The position numbers and the translations under genes are program-made. A model generated the notes under the pieces. It ran no database searches, was not told where the DNA came from, and saw only the letters and a list, made by a program, of their open reading frames with translations. Source: Candidatus Poribacteria bacterium (GTDB lineage: Bacteria > Poribacteria > WGA-4E > WGA-3G). Taken from it: 37,341 bases of DNA. Numbering within the stretch: the stretch's first letter is position 1; the number at the start of each line of letters is the position of its first letter. Below are positions 31,944 to 37,341 of this stretch, piece after piece. The stretch spans positions 1-37,341 of the forward strand of contig JAJDUH010000061.1 in NCBI GenBank assembly GCA_022826805.1. Direction: 5' to 3'.

Positions 31944-33323
31944 TCAAGTCAGCAAGTGGTTTTTCCACCATGCGACATAATCTGCATCGCTAACATCGTG
32001 CGAGATACCTCGTTTTTCCATATCCTGCTTGAATCTTTCCGCCATGTTGTCGTCCCAGTAAGAGGTAACCTCTGAGGATTCAGGTATTTCGCCCATATCC
32101 CCTGTTGTTGTCATCCATGTGTCGAGTTGCGTCGCGAGATCGCTGCGCACGGGGTCGTAGTGTGCATCTGTAGCGAGATTATTAATTTCATACGGATCTG
32201 CCTCCAAGTCATACAATTCCTCGGTGGGACGCGTCTGTCGCATGAAATGCTGTTGCGCAGGGGTCAATTCGCCATTTGCCGAAAGTAACGGCATCAGACT
32301 CCAGAGTGGGTACTGTAGCTTTTTATAACCGTTGAATTGCATATATGGACGTTCCGGATGATAATTGCGAATCAGTTTGTAACGATGTGTCCGAATACAC
32401 CGGATTCTATCATCCGTTCCATCGCACCGGTCCCGCGCCGCGAAAATCGCATCGCGCGATGTCGCATCTGGATCAAGGAAGACCTGTCCTTGCATAAAAT
32501 CGGGGATATCAATGCCGGTAAGGGCAAGCGTCGTCGGTGCGAAATCAACGCCGCTGATAAGTTCGTCACTGACAATATCAGATTCAATGTGTCCGGGCCA
32601 TCGGACAATGAGTGGAATGTGAATCCCGCCGTCATAGAGGAACTGCTTGCAACGGATATGAGCACGCCCGTGATCACTCATGAAAAAGATGATGGTATTA
32701 TCTGTCAGTCCTTCAGCATCTAAGCGATCAAAAATTTGCCCCACCTTCCTATCTAAAATCTGAATGCTTTCGAGATAGAGTGCCCAATCCTTTCGGGTGA
32801 GCGGGTGGTCGGGATAGTAAGGCGGTAATTCAACATCTTCTGGAGAAATGGGGCGCTCTGGATCCGGTTTGAAGACGCGGTGCGTGTCTGGAATGTTGAT
32901 TTGTGCGTAGAAGGGTTGTCCTGTGGCGCGTTCGCTCCAGTCAATACCATCAAAAGGTTGTTCCCGTTGGAAGTTAAAATCGGTCTTTCCGGAACGATCG
33001 TAGGGCGGTCCTGGACTATTGCAGGTAAAATAACCTGCCTCCCGAAAACAGTCGGTAATAAGCTTCATATCTGCTCGCAACGGCTTATCGCGATTGCTTC
33101 GGTGGTTGTGGGCATCAAAGTGCGTCTGATATGTGCCGGTAATCAATGCGGAGCGGCTTGGCGAACAGACCGGACACGTGACGAAAGCATTCGTATAACG
33201 GGTGCCTTCCGACGCTATTCGGTCAACGTTGGGTGTTTTCACGGCGGACGTGCTATAGCAGCCGAGATCTGGCGAGAGATCCTCACCGTAAATCCAGAGA
33301 ACGTTGGGTTGTGTTGTAGGCAT
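31944..33323 (-). CDS. Type I sulfatase (FGly-dependent)
   Basis: This 459-residue arylsulfatase-superfamily protein starts PNVLWIYGEDLSPDLGCYST, where the acidic pair binds calcium. The formylglycine motif is Cys53-Ser-Pro-Ser-Arg57 (CSPSRSALITG), so the Cys is the residue converted by a formylglycine-generating enzyme, which is not encoded nearby. IIFFMSDHGRAHIR and IPLIVRWPGH complete the metal and sulfate site. No signal peptide is evident, suggesting a cytoplasmic location or non-classical export. It probably removes sulfate esters from a polysaccharide or small molecule. It is next to the hydrolase-like gene, which supports a sulfated-glycan role. Confidence 0.9.
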   Translation of the reverse strand: MPTTQPNVLWIYGEDLSPDLGCYSTSAVKTPNVDRIASEGTRYTNAFVTCPVCSPSRSALITGTYQTHFDAHNHRSNRDKPLRADMKLITDCFREAGYFTCNSPGPPYDRSGKTDFNFQREQPFDGIDWSERATGQPFYAQINIPDTHRVFKPDPERPISPEDVELPPYYPDHPLTRKDWALYLESIQILDRKVGQIFDRLDAEGLTDNTIIFFMSDHGRAHIRCKQFLYDGGIHIPLIVRWPGHIESDIVSDELISGVDFAPTTLALTGIDIPDFMQGQVFLDPDATSRDAIFAARDRCDGTDDRIRCIRTHRYKLIRNYHPERPYMQFNGYKKLQYPLWSLMPLLSANGELTPAQQHFMRQTRPTEELYDLEADPYEINNLATDAHYDPVRSDLATQLDTWMTTTGDMGEIPESSEVTSYWDDNMAERFKQDMEKRGISHDVSDADYVAWWKNHLLT

Positions 33324-33362
33324 GGTTACCTCATTTCAGAAACTTCTACTTGGGAGTAGACA

Positions 33363-33611
33363 TCAAAACATTTTTAGGAGCACAATAAAAACGCCCATAG
33401 CGGCTAACCCAATCCCAAGCACCCATTTGAACGTTCCAATCTCGCTTTCAATCCGATCGAGACGACTTTCAACATTGTCAAGGCGTTGTTCTAGGGCTTT
33501 GACATCTGCCTTATCTGCTTTTTCATCGAGTTTTGCCTCGTGTCGATCCAAGCGGATGTGAATCTGTTTAAGGGTATGGATAAGGAGTTCGTTAAAATTG
33601 TTATCAGCCAC
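33363..33611 (-). CDS. Small coiled-coil protein with a C-terminal membrane anchor
   Basis: This 82-residue protein is predicted coiled coil over about residues 8-58 (heptads rich in Leu, Asp, Glu and Arg, e.g. LEQRLDNVESRLDRIESEIG), followed by one transmembrane segment (about 60-80, FKWVLGIGLAAMGVFIVLLKM). The start is GTG (33611-33609). Similar small tail-anchored coiled coils are common and unassigned. It sits between the sulfatase and the first PhyH-like gene. Confidence 0.6.
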   Translation of the reverse strand: MADNNFNELLIHTLKQIHIRLDRHEAKLDEKADKADVKALEQRLDNVESRLDRIESEIGTFKWVLGIGLAAMGVFIVLLKMF

Positions 33612-33631
33612 CAGTTTTTTCCTGTGGATTG

Positions 33632-34501
33632 TTACGGAGTCGCGTTAGTGTTGTCCACCACATATCGGTCGCGGAACAGGGTCTGACGAAGCGACGGCAT
33701 TTCCGCGAGGAGTTTTGGATGGGGTTCGTAAACCTTCGCGAAACCGCTGTCTACGGGACTATACAGGTTAAAAATGGCGATCCTATCATTTTCTGTATTT
33801 GTCCATGTCGTTGCGCTGTGGGTGAGTGCTTCTGTGAAGAAGAGGAGTGAACCTGCTGGACATCCGTAAGTCGACCAAATATCGGAATCGGGATTCTGGA
33901 TATCAGAAGGTGCTGTGTAAATTGACTTATGACTGCCAGTCACTAAAAGTGTTCCACCTTGTCCTTTTTTCACTTCAGTAAGTTCCCATACAACGCGGGT
34001 GTGTGGACTATAGCCTTTGCCCGGGAAGGCGTTATAGTAGTGCACATCGCCGGGGAAACGAAGTAATCCGTTACCGTTATGGGGGACGAACCTTCCCATG
34101 CCCGGCGTACGGTAAAAAAGACTTGCGCTTTCAACGGAAAAGCCGTAGCACTCTGGACTTGTCACAGCTGGGTGTGCTGTGAATTCGTTGAGAAGCGAAA
34201 CAACGAGCGGATGGTCGATTAACTTCTGAAGTGGGCCTCCGAGTGGATTCCGTTCATGTTCTGGAATGGATTCCGGATCGTGGTGGAGACGGTGTCCGAA
34301 ATCGCGCATCTCCTTAAGTTCCGATCCTGTAAATACTTCTGGGACCAGAAACCATCCATGGGTGTCAAAAGCGTATCGTTGTTCCTCGGTTAACTCAGGG
34401 ACGGTTAAACCGTCGGCGTTTTGAGTAGGCAGCTCACACGTATCGGGTGGCAATAATGCGCCGAGCCAAGGTTGCAGATTTCTGTTCGTCTGTTTCTCCA
34501 T
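33632..34501 (-). CDS. Phytanoyl-CoA-dioxygenase-family protein (PhyH-like), first of a pair
   Basis: This 289-residue double-stranded-beta-helix protein is of the Fe(II)/2-oxoglutarate type. The landmarks are FDTHGWFLVPEVFTGSELKEM, VVSLLNEF, PHNGNGLLRFPGD (His141), VVWELTEVKKGQGGTLLVTGSHKS, GSLLFFTEALTHSATTW (His228) and NDRIAIFN (Arg240, likely 2OG-binding). The HxD acid is Gly143 (His-Asn-Gly), an arrangement seen in some PhyH subfamilies and in Fe/2OG halogenases. The ATG at 34501 with AGGAGAG upstream is preferred; a longer frame to 34636 overlaps the neighbouring gene. Substrate unknown. Confidence 0.82.
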   Translation of the reverse strand: MEKQTNRNLQPWLGALLPPDTCELPTQNADGLTVPELTEEQRYAFDTHGWFLVPEVFTGSELKEMRDFGHRLHHDPESIPEHERNPLGGPLQKLIDHPLVVSLLNEFTAHPAVTSPECYGFSVESASLFYRTPGMGRFVPHNGNGLLRFPGDVHYYNAFPGKGYSPHTRVVWELTEVKKGQGGTLLVTGSHKSIYTAPSDIQNPDSDIWSTYGCPAGSLLFFTEALTHSATTWTNTENDRIAIFNLYSPVDSGFAKVYEPHPKLLAEMPSLRQTLFRDRYVVDNTNATP

Positions 34502-34523
34502 CGGTATTCTCTCCTGACGCTGT

Positions 34524-35444
34524 TTAAATTTCCGCTGGGTAGGCGGATGTGCGCCGGTTAAAATCACCATTGATAACGTTTCCACCTGCGTAAGTCTCTC
34601 GGAAAAGGGTTTGGCGTTTCGGTGGCATTGCTTCAAGAAGTTGAGAGGGTGGTAACCAATTCGACCAGCGGCTCGCTACGGTGTTATATAAATTTGAGAT
34701 ACAGACCCGGTCGTTAGCATTGGATTCGACCTGCGCTTGTGTCAGGGATTCTGTGAAAAAGATGACCGAACCGGGTGGACACTCGTAAGTCTCCCAAAGC
34801 GATGAATTCGGGTTCTGCACCGTCTCTGGTATGGGATATGCGGCTTTGTGGCTACCCGTGATGAAGCGGATATTGTTTGTTTGAACAGTAACTTCGGTGA
34901 GTTCCCATAGAACGCGTGTTAGTCCGCTCCAGCCGCGTCCCGGTACGCATCGATAGAGGTGGGAATCACCGGGTAAGCGGAATAAACCGTTCCCCTTCTG
35001 AAGCACAGATTCAACGTCGGATGGTGTTGTCGTGTTCCCGAAAAGTGCAGTTGTTTCTTCCAGTCGAAAGCCGTAGCAATCCTCGCTCGCGGCGGGTGGA
35101 TATGCCAAAAATTCGTTGAGGAATCCGACGACAACCGGATGGTCGGCAAGTTTCTGTAACGGACCGCCGAGCGTACAACGCTCTGGTTCGGAAATACGTT
35201 CAGGTAATGTCTGAAGGCGTTGACAGAAGTCGCGCATCTCCGAGATGTCAGCGTCCGATAGAACGCTTGGAATTAAAAGCCAACCGTTCCGATCGAAATC
35301 GTATTTCTGCTTCTGTGTTGGGGGGCTGACGGGAACGCCGTCGGCATTGGTTAGGGTTAACTCTTCGGGTTCAACCTCAACGGCGCTCCCCAAGTTTTTG
35401 TTGACGATAAAAGGTTTCTTCGTTACGAGTTCTTTGTAAGCCAT
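34524..35444 (-). CDS. PhyH-like paralogue lacking the predicted iron-ligand histidines
   Basis: This 306-residue protein is clearly homologous to its neighbour along the whole length (shared LGGPLQKL-DHPVVV, CYGF, KGNGLFRLPGD, WELTEV, TGSHK, FFTES). At the two positions expected to bind iron it carries glutamine: Gln149 (VLQKGNG instead of PHNGNG) and Gln236 (SLTQAQ instead of ALTHSA). The Arg of NDR (Arg246) and GSHK are kept. It is therefore probably not an active 2OG dioxygenase; a binding or regulatory role is inferred. It ends 22 bp before the start of the first paralogue, so the two are likely co-expressed. Confidence 0.8.
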   Translation of the reverse strand: MAYKELVTKKPFIVNKNLGSAVEVEPEELTLTNADGVPVSPPTQKQKYDFDRNGWLLIPSVLSDADISEMRDFCQRLQTLPERISEPERCTLGGPLQKLADHPVVVGFLNEFLAYPPAASEDCYGFRLEETTALFGNTTTPSDVESVLQKGNGLFRLPGDSHLYRCVPGRGWSGLTRVLWELTEVTVQTNNIRFITGSHKAAYPIPETVQNPNSSLWETYECPPGSVIFFTESLTQAQVESNANDRVCISNLYNTVASRWSNWLPPSQLLEAMPPKRQTLFRETYAGGNVINGDFNRRTSAYPAEI

Positions 35445-35521
35445 CAGGGTGTTCCTTGTATATGAATTTGGAAACTGCTTACTACGTTGCTTGATTCAGG
35501 TATTTGCGTTTTCTGAGCTTA

Positions 35522-36130
35522 TTACTGACTGTGGGTTTTTAACACGCGGAGCATGTGCCGCGCATAACTCACTGTTGAGATAAAAACAAATACCAGCGCG
35601 AGACAGAGACTGTAAAATTCAATATCCTTCGGTAGACTTGGCATTATTGGACGGAGTAGGTAAAGCATAATGGTAATTGACAAAAAGAAACTGGTGCATT
35701 TACCCCATAAATTGGATCGCGTAATCATCTTTGCCTTATACACTAAAACAGCGTTGCCGAGAACAATTGAAACATCACGGATAACAATAATGACGAATGC
35801 CTCCTCAGGAAACTGGGACTTTGATAACACAAGGGCAAAAATCCCAGCCGAGAGAGCAAGCTTGTCCGCAACTGGGTCTAAGATATAACCGAGTTGGGTG
35901 TGCTGCTCTAAACGCCGAGCGCAGAAGCCGTCTAATAGGTCTGTGATAACGGCTATAGCACCACAAACAATTGCATATATCCACTGCTCACGGTAAATGA
36001 AGTAGAAGATGAAAGGCACCGTGATAAGCCGAGATACCGACAGGATATTGCTGATGTAGAAGAAATCCCGATATGCGATCTGGATCGACTGGGTTTCGGT
36101 GAACTGATGAACAGGAGCCTTTAGTGCCAT
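35522..36130 (-). CDS. CDP-alcohol phosphatidyltransferase family protein
   Basis: This integral-membrane enzyme transfers a phosphatidyl group from CDP-diacylglycerol to an alcohol. The 202-residue product has the complete signature D64-x2-D67-G68-x2-A71-R72-x8-G81-x3-D85-x3-D89 (DLLDGFCARR...GYILDPVAD). Hydrophobic segments lie near 25-45, 50-66, 92-105, 108-125, 140-160 and 170-190. The size and the opening (ISNILSVSRLITVPFIFYFI) most resemble PgsA-type phosphatidylglycerophosphate synthases, but the acceptor (glycerol-3-phosphate, inositol or another alcohol) cannot be read from sequence. It lies 85 bp after the Lon-like gene. Confidence 0.85.
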   Translation of the reverse strand: MALKAPVHQFTETQSIQIAYRDFFYISNILSVSRLITVPFIFYFIYREQWIYAIVCGAIAVITDLLDGFCARRLEQHTQLGYILDPVADKLALSAGIFALVLSKSQFPEEAFVIIVIRDVSIVLGNAVLVYKAKMITRSNLWGKCTSFFLSITIMLYLLRPIMPSLPKDIEFYSLCLALVFVFISTVSYARHMLRVLKTHSQ

Positions 36131-36215
36131 TATATTATTATGTTGCAGATGGATCTTATACTGTAGCAGCGATTGTTTAAATATGATAACTGCGCTTTAC
36201 ACTATCGCGACGAGG

Positions 36216-36884
36216 TCAATTGTTTTTGGCTGCCAATTGAAAGGCGATCCGTTGATTCTGATTTGTCAGAATTTCGATTTCGCGTGTAAGGAGTTTCTCT
36301 AACGGAATTGTCTCCAGTAAATTCTGTTTTTCTTCGAGTGAGATGCGCAGTCGTATCCCGACCTGATAGGCGAGTTCCCTCGGATCTTCTGGCTGCTCCT
36401 CTGGCGGTTGCCATCCGAAAATTAATCGGCTGGATAATGCCTCGTACGCTTTGTATAACTCTTCAATTTCTGTCGTAAGCGATTTGGATACCGCTTCCGT
36501 TTCAGTATCCGGATCGTCTAACATCTGTATGCGACCTGTAAGATAGGAGAGGTGTTCTTGGACTTCTAAAATCTGGAACCGGTATTCACCAGCAGTGATA
36601 ATATTCATGCGACCGTCGTCTAAGTGTTCAACGTGGAGGATACGAACGGCTGTGCCGACTTCATACGGGGTGGCGGCTTCACCGACCTCCTCTCCTTCTT
36701 TAATGAGTACGATGCCGAATTCAGACTCATGTTCCAAGCAGAATTTGACCATGGTGCGATAACGTGGCTCAAAGATATGGAGTGGTAAAAGCCCACCGGG
36801 AAACAAGACCACCTGTAATGGGAAGAGCGGAATTTGACGTTCGCGAGATGTTTGACTTTTCGATGAAACTTGGTCGCTCTGCAT
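36216..36884 (-). CDS. Lon N-terminal (substrate-binding) domain protein
   Basis: This 222-residue protein consists of the LON/LAN domain alone, without the AAA+ and protease parts of Lon: IPLFPLQVVLFPGGLLPLHIFEPRYRTMV, FGIVLIKEGEEVG, EVGTAVRILHVEHLDDGRMNIITAGEYRF and a helical C-terminal part ending in LLTREIEIL. Such stand-alone proteins are common and may recognise substrates or partners. I take the ATG at 36884 (MQSDQVSSKS) with GAGGAG seven bases upstream; the longer frame to 37031 adds 49 unrelated residues. Confidence 0.85.
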   Translation of the reverse strand: MQSDQVSSKSQTSRERQIPLFPLQVVLFPGGLLPLHIFEPRYRTMVKFCLEHESEFGIVLIKEGEEVGEAATPYEVGTAVRILHVEHLDDGRMNIITAGEYRFQILEVQEHLSYLTGRIQMLDDPDTETEAVSKSLTTEIEELYKAYEALSSRLIFGWQPPEEQPEDPRELAYQVGIRLRISLEEKQNLLETIPLEKLLTREIEILTNQNQRIAFQLAAKNN

Positions 36885-37341
36885 GTGAGAACTCCTCTTC
36901 GCTGGATATTTGATGTAGCAAGTGGCATTAATTTTTACTGAGGGAACGGCTTTCAACGCATGCTCGTCTGTTTGCAGGGCATCTAATAGATGACCTTTTA
37001 TAGCCACAAATTTATATATATTTTCGCACAAACTGTATGATTCGTCAAGGGTTTTTTATTTCGCTTCCAGTTATCAGCCGTCAACCATCGGGGGCAGTGA
37101 TCAGTAATTGGAAGTCGGCAGTGAATTGTCAGAATCAAGATTTACAGGAAGTCGCGAACTGGAGTTTGCTCCTACAGGAAAACTGAATGCCTCCTACTTC
37201 AGCCAGGGGCATTTAGTTTATATATTTACTTTATATATATGGATGTTTTTCGTGTTTTTTTACCCTTCCAACTCGGTAAGCGAGATTTCCTAACCTCGCT
37301 GGCTTGAAAAAAAGGGTGTAAAACCCGATAATTTCTTAAAA
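36885..37341. other. Repeat-bearing intergenic region at the right edge
   Basis: No gene is visible. The stretch contains degenerate cagttatcag/cagtgatcagtaatt units (about 37069-37135), the best copy of the dispersed repeat (37151-37178) with the following gaaaactgaatgcctcc (shared with 8464-8480), and an AT-rich tail. Short open frames here have no family resemblance. Confidence 0.55.
37151..37178 (+). repeat. Dispersed intergenic repeat, copy 7 (best-preserved)
   Basis: It reads gtcgcgaactggagttt then gctcctacagg. It contains a short inverted repeat (ggag/ctcc) and matches partial copies at about 3787, 6231, 8371-8433, 10690, 25205 (minus) and 29759. Confidence 0.75.

Noticed and set aside
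1..37341. tRNA or rRNA genes
   Set aside because: I looked in the intergenic gaps for cloverleaf-like arms and TTC-type T-loops and found none; a dedicated tRNA search could not be run.

Overview
The window looks like a chromosomal segment of a Candidatus Poribacteria-like bacterium (sponge-associated or free-living marine). This is inferred from gene content only: a secreted leucine-rich-repeat protein with a YPNPFNPET/FlgD-like C-terminal domain, paralogous phytanoyl-CoA-dioxygenase-like proteins, a sulfatase, a DUF6785-type membrane protein, a Gfo/Idh/MocA oxidoreductase, and a short repeat family scattered between genes. No rRNA, tRNA or CRISPR array was found. Most genes are on the minus strand; only moaD-moaE and two membrane-protein genes are on the plus strand.

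Layout. 1-2.7 kb is decayed accessory DNA: the 5' part of an IS630-type transposase gene with a poly-A frameshift site, a frameshifted unknown gene, a long non-coding stretch, and the C-terminal remnant of an Rpn/PD-(D/E)XK-type protein. 2.7-6.0 kb (minus) holds an NTF2-like lipoprotein, folB, a phosphodiester glycosidase and a secreted DNRLRE-type protein. 6.3-7.1 kb (plus) is moaD-moaE with a visible promoter and a 3' hairpin. 7.2-10.6 kb (minus) holds an M20 deacylase and the LRR protein.

10.9-20.2 kb (minus) is a housekeeping cluster in the order yggS, proC, yggT, an IleRS-like gene, lspA, an unknown gene, fmt, a PASTA protein, rpe, rsmE. The gene in the classical ileS position before lspA is the most striking item. 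It is a full-length, uninterrupted 913-codon IleRS homologue that has lost HIGH, KMSKS and the editing-site motifs but keeps both zinc-knuckle cysteine sets and the anticodon-binding region. It therefore looks like a conserved pseudo-synthetase with an unknown new role. rpe in the same cluster appears to start at ATT.

20.2-25.0 kb (minus) contains tatA-tatC, a coiled-coil zinc-ribbon protein, a solitary adenine-specific DNA methyltransferase, a cupin and pgeF, ending in a clear intrinsic terminator, followed by a small membrane protein. 25.05-25.30 kb is a palindrome cluster bracketed by an 18-bp direct repeat.

25.4-35.4 kb resembles a catabolic accessory region: Gfo/Idh/MocA oxidoreductase, ABC-2-type permease, DUF6785 protein, TIM-barrel isomerase, TIM-barrel hydrolase-like protein, sulfatase, a small coiled-coil protein and two tandem PhyH-like dioxygenase homologues, one of which has lost its iron-ligand histidines. 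The window closes with a CDP-alcohol phosphatidyltransferase and a Lon-substrate-binding-domain protein, followed by repeat-bearing intergenic DNA.
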